Part shown: in pieces, positions 16,320 through 23,776 of the stretch
Layout of the letters: each line of letters opens with the position of its first letter
How positions within the stretch are numbered: position 1 is the first letter of the stretch
NCBI RefSeq assembly: GCF_019352175.1
Contig: NZ_JACBYI010000044.1
Location: forward strand, 1 to 62,495
Direction: 5' to 3'
Source of the DNA: Paenibacillus sp. S150
Lineage (GTDB): Bacteria > Bacillota > Bacilli > Paenibacillales > Paenibacillaceae
DNA length: 62,495 bases
Notes under the pieces: model-generated
What the model was told of the DNA's origin: nothing
The model's input: the letters and a program-made list of their open reading frames with translations, nothing else
Database searches by the model: none
Program-made: the position numbers and the translations under genes

Positions 16320-17222
16320 ATGAATTTAGGAGACTTGGTCGTTCGTAAATCTTACGGTGGCGATGTGACATTCCGGGTGGAGAATATAGTGCAGAACGGG
16401 GCCGTAATCAAGGGCACAGAATTCCGTCTGCTGGCGGATGCCCCGCTGGACGACTTGGTACAGGTGCCTCCCACCCGCATTACCGAGCGGGGGCAGCAGG
16501 CGCAGATTAAAGCCACGGAATCCTTAACCCGGCTGCGCAAAGACCGGCAGGAGCAGAGCCAGCGCAGCGGGGAGAGTGTCTCCGGGGTATGGCCCCAGTC
16601 TCCCAAGGAGGCGGCCTACTTTGAAGTGCCGGGTAAAGTGCTGCATCTGGATGGCGATGCGCTATACCTGAAGAAGAGCCTCAGCCTATACGAGCAGCTG
16701 CGGATACCCGCCGAGGGGCATCATATCCATGAGTCGAAGATGGCCGAAACGCTATACCGCCTGCTGCCGCGTGTGCGTCCGGATATTGTAGTCATTACCG
16801 GACACGATGGAGTGCTCAAGCAGCAGCATACTTATGATCTCTACAGCCTGAACAGCTATAAAAATTCGCAGAACTTCGTCGCAGCGATCCAGGTCGCCCG
16901 GGAATATGAGCGGAATTTTGATACGCTGACTATTGTGGCGGGAGCCTGCCAGTCGCATTTCGAAGCACTGCTGGGAGCGGGAGCCAACTTCGCCAGCTCG
17001 CCCGGAAGAATATTGATTCATGCGCTGGACCCGGTATATATAGCGGCAAAGGCATCTTTTACCTCCATCCGGGAATCCGTCAATCTGGGGGATGTGCTGA
17101 ACAATACCATCAGCGGCAGCCAGGGGCTGGGCGGAATCGAGACCCGCGGCAGCTTCCGCATCGGTATGCCCCGCCTGCAGAATCTGTCTACCCTGAAGGT
17201 AGCACCCTCCGTGATAATGTAG
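16320..17222 (+). CDS. yabG: Sporulation-specific cysteine protease YabG
   Basis: 300 residues from the ATG at 16320 (AGGTGG 8 bases upstream); a GTG at 16308 would add four residues. MNLGDLVVRKSYGGDVTF matches the YabG opening, and VVITGHDG and VAGACQSHFE are conserved blocks holding the proposed catalytic His and Cys. YabG is a mother-cell protease that trims coat and SpoIVA-related proteins before cross-linking. It lies after rsmA as in Bacillus. A terminator and an intergenic repeat follow. Confidence 0.93.
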   Translation: MNLGDLVVRKSYGGDVTFRVENIVQNGAVIKGTEFRLLADAPLDDLVQVPPTRITERGQQAQIKATESLTRLRKDRQEQSQRSGESVSGVWPQSPKEAAYFEVPGKVLHLDGDALYLKKSLSLYEQLRIPAEGHHIHESKMAETLYRLLPRVRPDIVVITGHDGVLKQQHTYDLYSLNSYKNSQNFVAAIQVAREYERNFDTLTIVAGACQSHFEALLGAGANFASSPGRILIHALDPVYIAAKASFTSIRESVNLGDVLNNTISGSQGLGGIETRGSFRIGMPRLQNLSTLKVAPSVIM

Positions 17223-17253
17223 CTGTCAATCCTGCGGATAGAACATCTAAGAA

Positions 17254-17279
17254 AAGTCCCGCTTTTGTGGGGCTTTTTT
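17254..17279 (+). terminator. Terminator after yabG
   Basis: AAGTCCC and GGGGCTT with an 8-nt loop followed by six T. Repeat copy F begins 5 bases later. Confidence 0.8.
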
Positions 17280-17283
17280 GCTG

Positions 17284-17373
17284 AATTATAAAGGAGTTGG
17301 TGTTTTACGCCAGACGCTCCTTTTATTTCTGGCTGAACAATGCTTCCCTCAAAAGGAGGGCATAGCCGTTTCT
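17284..17373 (+). repeat. Terminator-linked stem-loop repeat, copy F
   Basis: Diverged member of a family of six. The left hairpin uses ATAAAGGAG/CTCCTTTTAT; the right part carries CCCTC and GAGGG and ends in AGCCGTTTC, the family signature. Located between the yabG terminator and the veg promoters. Confidence 0.6.
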
Positions 17374-17469
17374 GTCTGGAGAGGCTTCCTGCCCTCATGC
17401 TTAGTCAAACGGGGTATTGCCGCTAACAAGGAATCAAAGGCGGCATCTCTTCCCGTTAAAAAAAATCCG

Positions 17470-17498
17470 TTGACAACGTTTTTATCATCATCTATAAT
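17470..17498 (+). promoter_or_regulatory. Consensus sigma-A promoter P1 of veg
   Basis: TTGACA, 17 bases, TATAAT: a perfect consensus. Confidence 0.9.
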
Positions 17499-17510
17499 TA
17501 TTTATTTGAT

Positions 17511-17539
17511 TTGACAATGTGTGTGGAAAGTTGTATAAT
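17511..17539 (+). promoter_or_regulatory. Consensus sigma-A promoter P2 of veg
   Basis: A second perfect TTGACA-N17-TATAAT, 41 bases downstream of the first and about 30 bases before the veg start. Confidence 0.9.
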
Positions 17540-17567
17540 GGACAAGGAAAGAGGTGGTCGTCAGGCA

Positions 17568-17843
17568 ATGGCTAATAATGCGCTGTTGGAAATTAAACGC
17601 AGTCTCGAAGCTCACGTCGGTCATAAGATCACGTTGCGTGCAAACGGTGGCCGTCGTAAAACCGTTGAACGCACCGGTGTCCTGGAAGAAACGTACCCTT
17701 CTGTATTTATTGTCAAACTCGATCAGGAGCAGCAAACCTTCAAGCGAGTCTCCTACAGCTATGCCGATATACTTACTGAATCTGTGGAAATCACAGTTTG
17801 TGAAGATGATGGGCAGATGCGGATTATGTATATTAAGGCTTAA
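17568..17843 (+). CDS. veg: Veg protein (DUF1021), biofilm and germination factor
   Basis: 91 residues from MANNALLEIK; GAGGTGG is 10 bases upstream. Small beta-barrel-like protein with a basic HVGHKITLRANGGRRK segment. Veg is very strongly transcribed in B. subtilis and was reported to stimulate biofilm matrix genes through SinR. The tandem perfect promoters here agree with high expression. An upstream in-frame ATG lies inside promoter P2 and is not used. Confidence 0.94.
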   Translation: MANNALLEIKRSLEAHVGHKITLRANGGRRKTVERTGVLEETYPSVFIVKLDQEQQTFKRVSYSYADILTESVEITVCEDDGQMRIMYIKA

Positions 17844-17852
17844 TGGTTTATG

Positions 17853-17882
17853 AACAGTCTCCCTTAAGGGAGGCTGTTTTTT
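17853..17882 (+). terminator. Terminator after veg
   Basis: ACAGTCTCCC and GGGAGGCTGT around TTAA, followed by six T. Repeat copy A starts about 4 bases later. Confidence 0.92.
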
Positions 17883-17886
17883 GTTA

Positions 17887-17980
17887 AAAGATAAGAACTT
17901 ATATGTTTCGCGCTATACATTAGCCTTATCTTTCTCGCTGAAACGGATACCGTCCTTATAAGGACGGCGAAGCCGTTTCC
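17887..17980 (+). repeat. Terminator-linked stem-loop repeat, copy A (reference copy)
   Basis: Two adjacent stems. Left: AAAGATAAG and CTTATCTTT with a loop that contains TATATGTTTC. Right: GAAACGG and CCGTTTC closing an inner stem CCGTCCTT/AAGGACGG. Related copies are at 17284, 23322 (minus), 34667, 45965 and 60689. Confidence 0.8.
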
Positions 17981-17993
17981 ACTTGTCATTGGC

Positions 17994-18024
17994 TGAATGG
18001 CTATTCCTTATTGGCAGCATACTA
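17994..18024 (+). promoter_or_regulatory. Sigma-G promoter of sspF
   Basis: TGAATG, 18 bases and CATACTA: both elements match forespore sigma-G promoters, about 50 bases before the spore protein gene. Confidence 0.8.
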
Positions 18025-18072
18025 AAGCAGCAACAATCTCTTCATCCACTATTCTCAAGGAGGAATTGCTTA

Positions 18073-18249
18073 ATGAGCCGCAGAAAACGGGGCATGATGT
18101 CAGAGGAATTGAAGACGGAGCTGGCCAAGGAACTGGGTTTTTATGAGACGGTAGAACGCGACGGATGGGGCGGGATCAGGGCACAGGATGCCGGAAATAT
18201 GGTAAAAAGAGCGATTCAGCTCGCGGAACAGGCAGCGAAGAAATCGTAA
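18073..18249 (+). CDS. sspF: Small acid-soluble spore protein, SspF type
   Basis: 58 residues from the ATG at 18073, with AAGGAGG 9 bases upstream. It has the alpha/beta-type SASP signatures ELAKELGFYETVERDGWGG and AGNMVKRAIQLAEQ. These proteins coat forespore DNA and shield it from damage. Position after veg and before ispE matches B. subtilis sspF. A sigma-G promoter lies upstream and a terminator downstream, so it is a single-gene unit. Confidence 0.94.
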   Translation: MSRRKRGMMSEELKTELAKELGFYETVERDGWGGIRAQDAGNMVKRAIQLAEQAAKKS

Positions 18250-18278
18250 TTAGGATCACACAATCAGAGGGCTTGAGC

Positions 18279-18308
18279 GGGTGCTGCCATGAAGGCGGCG
18301 CCCTTTTC
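18279..18308 (+). terminator. Terminator after sspF
   Basis: GGGTGCTGCC and GGCGGCGCCC around ATGAA, followed by TTTT. Confidence 0.85.
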
Positions 18309-18331
18309 GGCCTGCGCTGAACTTTTGTTAA

Positions 18332-18360
18332 TGGACTTCGTTACAAGTTTCTCATATAAT
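18332..18360 (+). promoter_or_regulatory. Sigma-A promoter of ispE
   Basis: TGGACT, 17 bases and TATAAT, about 45 bases before ispE. Confidence 0.65.
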
Positions 18361-18405
18361 ATGTTAAGTTGTTTTTACGGGAAAAGCTGAGGGTGGGTGA
18401 ACGCC

Positions 18406-19260
18406 TTGAAAATGTATGAAAAAGCGCCGGCCAAAATCAATCTGATGCTGGATGTACTGCGCAAGCGCGCGGATGGCTTTCATGAAGTGGAAATGATAAT
18501 GACCATGGTTGATTTGGCGGACCGTCTGGAGCTGTCCGAGCTGAAGCGGGATTCGATTATCATCTCAAGCCAGGCCGGGTATATTCCGCTGGACGAGAAA
18601 AATCTGGCTTTTCAGGCTGCCAGGCTTATTAAAGACCGTTATAATGTGAGGAGCGGCGTACATATTCATCTGGACAAAAGAATTCCGGTTGCTGCCGGCT
18701 TAGCCGGCGGCAGCAGTGATGCCGCAGCTACACTGCGCGGCCTGAACCGGCTCTGGCGCCTTGGCATTCCGGCGCAGGAGCTGCAGGAACTGGGCGCCGA
18801 GCTGGGCTCGGACGTCCCGTTCTGCGTCACAGGCGGCACTGCCCTGGCCACGGGCAGAGGCGAGCAGCTGACTCCAATCCAGAGTCCGCCGCAGTGCTGG
18901 GTCGTCCTGGCCAAGCCGCCGATCAATGTCTCGACGGCGGAGGTGTATGGACGCGTGCGCGCGGGCAGCATCGCCGTGCATCCATCAGCCTCCCGGATGC
19001 AGGAGGCTATCGCCGCCGGCGACTTCGCCGCCGTCTGCGCGGGGCTGGGCAACGTGCTGGAGGATGTCACGCTGAAGCTGCACCCGGAGGTGCAGCAGCT
19101 GAAGGAAGCTATGGTGAAGCTCGGCGCCGATGGCGTACTTATGTCCGGCAGCGGGCCGACGGTGTTCGGCCTGGTGTCGAAGCAATCCAAGGTAGCCAGA
19201 ATATATAACGGGCTGCGCGGATTCTGCAAGGAAGTATACGCCGTGCGTTCGCTGAACTAG
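18406..19260 (+). CDS. ispE: 4-diphosphocytidyl-2-C-methyl-D-erythritol kinase
   Basis: 284 residues from the TTG at 18406, which gives MKMYEKAPAKINL, aligned in length with known IspE starts; GAGGGTGGG is 8 bases upstream. The GHMP-kinase ATP loop PVAAGLAGGSSDAA is near 92-105 and the C-terminal SGSGPTVFG near 250-258. It phosphorylates CDP-methylerythritol in the MEP isoprenoid pathway. The 18740-19180 stretch is markedly more GC-rich than the rest of the gene. purR follows. Confidence 0.96.
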   Translation: MKMYEKAPAKINLMLDVLRKRADGFHEVEMIMTMVDLADRLELSELKRDSIIISSQAGYIPLDEKNLAFQAARLIKDRYNVRSGVHIHLDKRIPVAAGLAGGSSDAAATLRGLNRLWRLGIPAQELQELGAELGSDVPFCVTGGTALATGRGEQLTPIQSPPQCWVVLAKPPINVSTAEVYGRVRAGSIAVHPSASRMQEAIAAGDFAAVCAGLGNVLEDVTLKLHPEVQQLKEAMVKLGADGVLMSGSGPTVFGLVSKQSKVARIYNGLRGFCKEVYAVRSLN

Positions 19261-19299
19261 ATAAATGCTATTTGAAGGTGATCGAAGGGATCGCCATGC

Positions 19300-19349
19300 T
19301 TGTATAAATCCGTACAAAAGTGATATTATTTTTAATAATATTCGGTTTT
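19300..19349 (+). promoter_or_regulatory. purR promoter with two facing PurBox-like operators
   Basis: TTGTAT, 18 bases, TATTAT. PurBox-like AAATCCGTACAAA (19306-19318) fills the spacer; an inverted AAAACCGAATATT lies at 19337-19349. Against AWWWCCGAACWWT the boxes match at about 11 and 12 of 13 positions. Autoregulation by PurR is implied. Confidence 0.55.
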
Positions 19350-19364
19350 GGCGAGGAGCATTCC

Positions 19365-20204
19365 GTGAAGAAACTTAAAAGAAGCCAACGTTTGGTAGAC
19401 ATGACCCAATTTTTGCTTGAGAAACCGCATGATCTCCTGCCGCTGTCTACATTTGCAGACCGATACGGGGCAGCAAAGTCATCCATCAGTGAAGATTTGG
19501 CTATTATAAAAGAGGTATTTGAAGGCGAAGGCATGGGCGAGCTGCAGACACTGGCCGGTGCGGCCGGGGGTGTGCGCTATATTCCGCGGATTCCTACAGA
19601 CATGGCGCTTGCCTTCGTAGAAGGCCTGTGCGGCCAACTGGAGCAAAGCGACCGGATACTGCCCGGCGGCTATCTGTATATGTCTGATCTCCTTGGGCTC
19701 CCTTCACTGATGGAGCAGGCCGGCAAGATCATCGCTACAGCCTTCTACGGTGTGGAGATTGATGTGGTAATGACCGTGGAGACCAAGGGCATTCCGCTGG
19801 CTTATGCCACGGCTGCGCAGCTTGGGCTGCCGGTAGTACTGGTTCGGCGCGACCATCAGGTGACGGAGGGCTCCGCTGTAAGCATCAACTATGTCTCGGG
19901 ATCACATAAGAGCATACATACGATGTCGTTGTCCAGACGGGCCCTGCGGGAGAAATCCCGGGTGCTGATTGTAGATGATTTCATGAAGGCAGGGGGAACC
20001 GTGCGCGGCATGGTTGATCTGCTGGGAGAGTTCAATGCCGAGGTCGCCGGTGTAGGTGTACTGGTTGAATCGGGTGCGGTCGAGACGGAAGAGCGCCTGC
20101 TGCATGACTATGTGTCGCTGGTGAAGTTAAGCGAAGTTGATTCCAAGGGGCGGCGCATATCCGCACATCCGGGGAATTATTTCTCCTCTTTAAGGCTTGG
20201 ATAA
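19365..20204 (+). CDS. purR: Pur operon repressor PurR
   Basis: 279 residues from the GTG at 19365 with GAGGAG upstream. An N-terminal winged helix (about 1-70) precedes a phosphoribosyltransferase fold with the PRPP loop VLIVDDFMKAGGT. PurR represses purine genes and is released by PRPP. The candidate PurBoxes directly upstream suggest autoregulation. In B. subtilis yabJ (ridA) follows; it is missing here and spoVG is next. Confidence 0.95.
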   Translation: MKKLKRSQRLVDMTQFLLEKPHDLLPLSTFADRYGAAKSSISEDLAIIKEVFEGEGMGELQTLAGAAGGVRYIPRIPTDMALAFVEGLCGQLEQSDRILPGGYLYMSDLLGLPSLMEQAGKIIATAFYGVEIDVVMTVETKGIPLAYATAAQLGLPVVLVRRDHQVTEGSAVSINYVSGSHKSIHTMSLSRRALREKSRVLIVDDFMKAGGTVRGMVDLLGEFNAEVAGVGVLVESGAVETEERLLHDYVSLVKLSEVDSKGRRISAHPGNYFSSLRLG

Positions 20205-20230
20205 TCCCACATCCACAATACTGGGTAAAA

Positions 20231-20278
20231 TGTCGAATCGGTGAGGAAAACACAGAGAACTGCACGAAATGTGTCGAA
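20231..20278 (+). promoter_or_regulatory. Two Spo0A boxes upstream of spoVG
   Basis: TGTCGAA at 20231-20237 and again at 20272-20278, both exact and in the same orientation, 60-100 bases before the sigma-H-like promoter. Confidence 0.55.
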
Positions 20279-20333
20279 AACGATGGAATGACAAAAATAA
20301 TCTGCTTAATCAGGCATTTTATGGAATCAAAAA

Positions 20334-20360
20334 GAAGGAATTCGCTTTGCTGTGTGGAAT
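20334..20360 (+). promoter_or_regulatory. Sigma-H promoter of spoVG
   Basis: GAAGGAATT matches the sigma-H -35 consensus RWAGGAWWT fully; after 13 bases comes GGAAT, near HGAAT. spoVG is the classic sigma-H gene of Bacillus. Confidence 0.75.
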
Positions 20361-20402
20361 TATACACCAAGTCTCTGATGGAAAAAGGTGGTGAACACAC
20401 AC

Positions 20403-20690
20403 ATGCAAATTACGGATGTCAGACTCCGCCGTGTCAACTCTGAGGGGAGAATGAAAGCAATCGCATCCATTACAATCGATAACGAGTTTGTTGTTCATGA
20501 CATACGCGTCATCGATGGTAATAACGGGATGTTTGTTGCGATGCCCAGCAAGCGTACACCGGATGGGGAATTCCGCGATATCGCACACCCGATTTCTTCG
20601 GGAACACGCGAGAAGATTCAATCTGCGGTTCTGGCCGAGTATGATCGCGCCGCTACTGAAGAAGAAGAGGTCATTGAGGAGGGAGCGTAA
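20403..20690 (+). CDS. spoVG: SpoVG, RNA-binding regulator of septation and cortex
   Basis: 95 residues from the ATG at 20403, AAAGGTGGTG upstream. MQITDVRLRRVNSEGRMKA, FVVHDIRVI and FVAMPSKRTPDGEFRDIAHP are the conserved core; the tail is acidic. SpoVG is a nucleic-acid-binding regulator acting in asymmetric division and in virulence of other Firmicutes. A terminator follows at 20772. Upstream GTG codons belong to the ribosome binding region. Confidence 0.97.
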   Translation: MQITDVRLRRVNSEGRMKAIASITIDNEFVVHDIRVIDGNNGMFVAMPSKRTPDGEFRDIAHPISSGTREKIQSAVLAEYDRAATEEEEVIEEGA

Positions 20691-20771
20691 GCTGTACGCG
20701 CTTAACTCTGAAGGACGGCTGCCCTCTTGGGTGGTTCAAGGCCATGCCGTTTTTTATTGGGGTTCGAAGAA

Positions 20772-20807
20772 AAGGGAACCATGCCTTCATGGTTCTCTTT
20801 TCTTTTT
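20772..20807 (+). terminator. Terminator after spoVG
   Basis: GGGAACCATG and CATGGTTCTC around CCTT, then TTTTCTTTTT. Confidence 0.88.
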
Positions 20808-20861
20808 GCCCGGAATGAGATATATTCAGTAGTGAGCTAAAGAAGTAGGAGGTTGGCATTC

Positions 20862-22262
20862 TTGAAAAGGATGGCTGTTGTACTTGCTGCAGGTCAAGGC
20901 AAGCGCATGAAATCTAAATTATATAAAGTGCTGCACCCCGTCTGCGGCAAACCGATGGTTGGGCATGTACTTGATACAGTAAAAGCGACCGGATGCCAGC
21001 GCACCGTTGTAGTTGTCGGACACGGCGCAGAGGAAGTTAAAGCCTATGTGGGCCAGGATGCGGAATATGTGCTTCAGGAAACGCAGCTGGGTACAGGCCA
21101 TGCAGTGAAGCAGGCTAAAGATCTTCTCGGCGGCGAAGCAGGCACAACGGTTGTGATCTGCGGGGATACACCGCTCATAACAGCGGAAACGCTGGAGGGG
21201 CTTATGGCCCTGCATGAAGGCCAGAGCGCGGCTGCAACCGTCCTTACAGCCGTCATGGAGCAGCCTGCAGGCTACGGAAGAATTATTCGCGGTGAAGACG
21301 GCGGCGTGCTGAAGATTGTGGAACAGAAGGATTGCACTTCTGAGGAAGCTGCTGTGGACGAGATCAACACGGGGACTTATTGTTTTGATAATGCTAAGCT
21401 GTTTGCAGCCCTGGAGAAGGTCACGAACAGCAACAACCAGCAGGAATATTATTTGACCGATGTTATCGGCATACTCCGGGCACAGGGGGATATCGTTTTG
21501 GGATATCAGGCTCATGATGCTGCGGAGTCTATTGGCGTTAATGACCGTTTGGCCTTGTCGGAAGCGGAGAGCCTGATGCGCCAGCGCATCAACCGCCGGC
21601 ATATGCTGAATGGTGTAACCATTATTGATCCTGCTTCAACCTATATTGCTGCCGGTGTGACGATAGGATCGGATACCACCCTCTATCCGGGTACCATCCT
21701 GAAGGGAAAGACGGCAATTGGGGAAGATTGTGTGATTGGACCTTCCAGTGAGATTAAAGACTGCGTGATCATGAACGGTGCAGAAGTCAAGCATTCCGTG
21801 CTGAATCAGGCTCAAGTCGGCGCACGAGCCTCCGTCGGGCCTTTTGCCTATTTACGTCCAGGTGCAGTGCTTGGCGAAGAGGTCAAAATCGGCGATTTCG
21901 TGGAAGTTAAGAATGCCAGCATCGGGGACGGCTCCAAGGTATCCCATTTAAGCTATATCGGCGATGCAGCTGTCGGCAAGAACGTAAATGTGGGCTGCGG
22001 GGCAATTACCGTTAATTATGACGGTTATAATAAATCACGAACCGAAATTGGCGATAATGCCTTTATCGGAAGCAATGTGAACCTTGTGGCTCCTGTAACA
22101 GTGGGCAAGGGTGCGTTTGTCGTTGCCGGATCGACTATTACACGTTCGGTATCGGAGAATGATCTGGCTATTGCCAGATCAAGGCAGGAGAACAAGCCGG
22201 GCTATGCCGAGAAGATCCGCTCCCGGGCCAAAGCAAAGAAAGACCAGTCGAGTCCATCGTAG
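20862..22262 (+). CDS. glmU: Bifunctional GlmU: glucosamine-1-P acetyltransferase / GlcNAc-1-P uridyltransferase
   Basis: 466 residues from the TTG at 20862, AGGAGG 9 bases upstream. The N-terminal nucleotidyltransferase has LAAGQGKRMKSKLYK; the C-terminal left-handed beta helix shows hexapeptide repeats and the acetyltransferase block GDFVEVKNA ... LSYIGDA. It makes UDP-GlcNAc for peptidoglycan and teichoic acid. prs follows after 88 bases, as in Bacillus. Confidence 0.97.
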   Translation: MKRMAVVLAAGQGKRMKSKLYKVLHPVCGKPMVGHVLDTVKATGCQRTVVVVGHGAEEVKAYVGQDAEYVLQETQLGTGHAVKQAKDLLGGEAGTTVVICGDTPLITAETLEGLMALHEGQSAAATVLTAVMEQPAGYGRIIRGEDGGVLKIVEQKDCTSEEAAVDEINTGTYCFDNAKLFAALEKVTNSNNQQEYYLTDVIGILRAQGDIVLGYQAHDAAESIGVNDRLALSEAESLMRQRINRRHMLNGVTIIDPASTYIAAGVTIGSDTTLYPGTILKGKTAIGEDCVIGPSSEIKDCVIMNGAEVKHSVLNQAQVGARASVGPFAYLRPGAVLGEEVKIGDFVEVKNASIGDGSKVSHLSYIGDAAVGKNVNVGCGAITVNYDGYNKSRTEIGDNAFIGSNVNLVAPVTVGKGAFVVAGSTITRSVSENDLAIARSRQENKPGYAEKIRSRAKAKKDQSSPS

Positions 22263-22350
22263 AGCGCCAGGAGCCAAAGCGCCGGACGGACCCGCAAATC
22301 CGCGCCGGCGCCACTTGGAAGTTAAATTCCGTCACGGAGGGTTTTATTTT

Positions 22351-23304
22351 ATGACTTATTGCGATTCCAAACTAAAGATTTTTACCTGCAATTCCAATCC
22401 TAAGCTGGCCAGTCAAATTGCCGATTATATCGGTATTCCAATGGGTGAATCCCATACGACAAGCTTCAGTGACGGGGAGATTCAGGTCAAGCTGTCTGAG
22501 AGCGTTCGCGGCTGTCACGTATATATTGTACAGTCCACCTGTGGTCCGGTTAACGATAATCTGATGGAGCTTCTGGTTATGGTAGACGCGCTCAAACGCG
22601 CCTCCGCGAAGAGCATCAATGTGGTTATTCCTTACTATGGATATGCGCGTCAAGACCGTAAGGCCCGTTCCCGCGATCCAATTACGGCCAAGCTGGTAGC
22701 GAACCTGATTGAAAAAGCAGGGGCACACCGCGTCATTACCATGGACCTTCACGCGATGCAGATTCAAGGCTTCTTCGACATTCCGGTGGATCATCTGCTG
22801 GGTGTTCCGATTCTGGCCCAATACTTCCGCTCCAAGCAGATTCAGAACCCGGTTGTTGTGTCACCTGACCATGGCGGTGTTGTGCGGGCAAGAAAGCTTG
22901 CCGATTTCCTCAACGCGCCGCTGGCCATTATCGACAAGCGCCGTCCGGAGCCGAATGTCAGTGAGGTCATGAACATCATCGGTAATATCGAGGGCAAAAC
23001 GGCGATTCTGATCGATGATATTATCGACACAGCCGGAACCATTGTCCTGGGAGCCAATGCACTGATGGAAGGCGGCGTGAAGGAAGTGTATGCTTGCTGT
23101 ACCCATCCGGTATTGTCAGGCCCTGCACATGAACGTTTGGAAAGCTCTCCAATCAAAGAAATTATCGTGACGGATACCATTCCAATCCGCAGCAGCAACC
23201 CGACCTCCAAGCTGAAGGTCCTATCCGTAGCTCCACTGATGGGCGAGGCGATTATCCGCGTTCATGAAGAGCTGTCGATCAGCAAATTGTTCGAAATCGA
23301 ATAG
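22351..23304 (+). CDS. prs: Ribose-phosphate pyrophosphokinase
   Basis: 317 residues from MTYCDSKLKIFTCNSNP; GGAGGG is 9 bases upstream. FSDGEIQVKL, the catalytic YARQDRKARSRDPITAK loop, DHGGVVRARKLA and the PRPP loop LIDDIIDTAGT are all present. It makes PRPP from ribose-5-P and ATP, the ligand of PurR encoded upstream. A longer frame reading back into glmU is spurious. On the + strand the next structure is repeat copy D in inverse orientation; no clear own terminator. Confidence 0.97.
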   Translation: MTYCDSKLKIFTCNSNPKLASQIADYIGIPMGESHTTSFSDGEIQVKLSESVRGCHVYIVQSTCGPVNDNLMELLVMVDALKRASAKSINVVIPYYGYARQDRKARSRDPITAKLVANLIEKAGAHRVITMDLHAMQIQGFFDIPVDHLLGVPILAQYFRSKQIQNPVVVSPDHGGVVRARKLADFLNAPLAIIDKRRPEPNVSEVMNIIGNIEGKTAILIDDIIDTAGTIVLGANALMEGGVKEVYACCTHPVLSGPAHERLESSPIKEIIVTDTIPIRSSNPTSKLKVLSVAPLMGEAIIRVHEELSISKLFEIE

Positions 23305-23321
23305 ACCGCCCGGATATCAAG

Positions 23322-23420
23322 CACGAAACGGCTTCGCCGCTCTCTGCAGGAGGCGGCTTCTGTTTCAGCGAGAAATATAAGGATGATTCATGAAGTGGAA
23401 CCTATAACTCCTTATATTAG
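23322..23420 (-). repeat. Terminator-linked stem-loop repeat, copy D (minus strand)
   Basis: Read on the minus strand: a left stem around ATAAGGAGTTAT, CTTATATTTCTCGCTGAAAC, and a right stem with GCCGCCTCCTGCAGAGAGCGGC ending in GAAGCCGTTTCG. Same landmarks as copy A. It directly follows the terminator of the minus-strand gene at 23484. Confidence 0.7.
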
Positions 23421-23460
23421 AAAAAGGGTTACACCTCCGCAAGCGGAAGATGTAACCCTT
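23421..23460 (-). terminator. Terminator of the 66-codon minus-strand gene
   Basis: AAGGGTTACA and TGTAACCCTT flank a smaller stem CTTCCGCTTGCGGAGG; followed on the minus strand by a T-run. It lies 24 bases past the stop. Confidence 0.9.
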
Positions 23461-23483
23461 GTCGGCGTAATGCGAAAGCCGCT

Positions 23484-23684
23484 TTAGTACCCTGGTCGCG
23501 AGATGAAGGTGAACAGGCTGCGGTTATAGAGCGTTCCCTGCAGCTCAACAAAGCCTTCATCCACAGCGGTCACCATACCGATGTCAACGTGCACGTTGCC
23601 TCTATAGACCTCAACAGGCACAGCATATTGGATGTGGTACTGAAAATGGCGCTGCAGCGTTAAGATTTCGCCCTGATGTAGCAT
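23484..23684 (-). CDS. Small conserved-looking protein of unknown function
   Basis: 66 residues, starting MLHQGEILTLQRHFQYHIQY, predicted all-beta with alternating hydrophobic residues and no signal or metal motif. AGGTGATG sits 5 bases before the ATG and a strong terminator follows, supporting a real gene. It is the only minus-strand gene between abrB and the window end, lying between prs and pth where B. subtilis has ctc (a general-stress L25 protein). It does not resemble Ctc. Function unknown. Confidence 0.72.
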   Translation of the reverse strand: MLHQGEILTLQRHFQYHIQYAVPVEVYRGNVHVDIGMVTAVDEGFVELQGTLYNRSLFTFISRPGY

Positions 23685-23776
23685 GTTTCATCACCTGTCT
23701 TCGGAATATACACTTATTGTACCAAAAACGGAACGCCTCTGCCGAGGAGCGCCATGAAGGAAAGGATAGCCTCATC

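Noticed and set aside
17278..17514. Open frame of 78 codons between yabG and veg
   Set aside because: It runs through repeat copy F and the veg promoters; no ribosome binding site.
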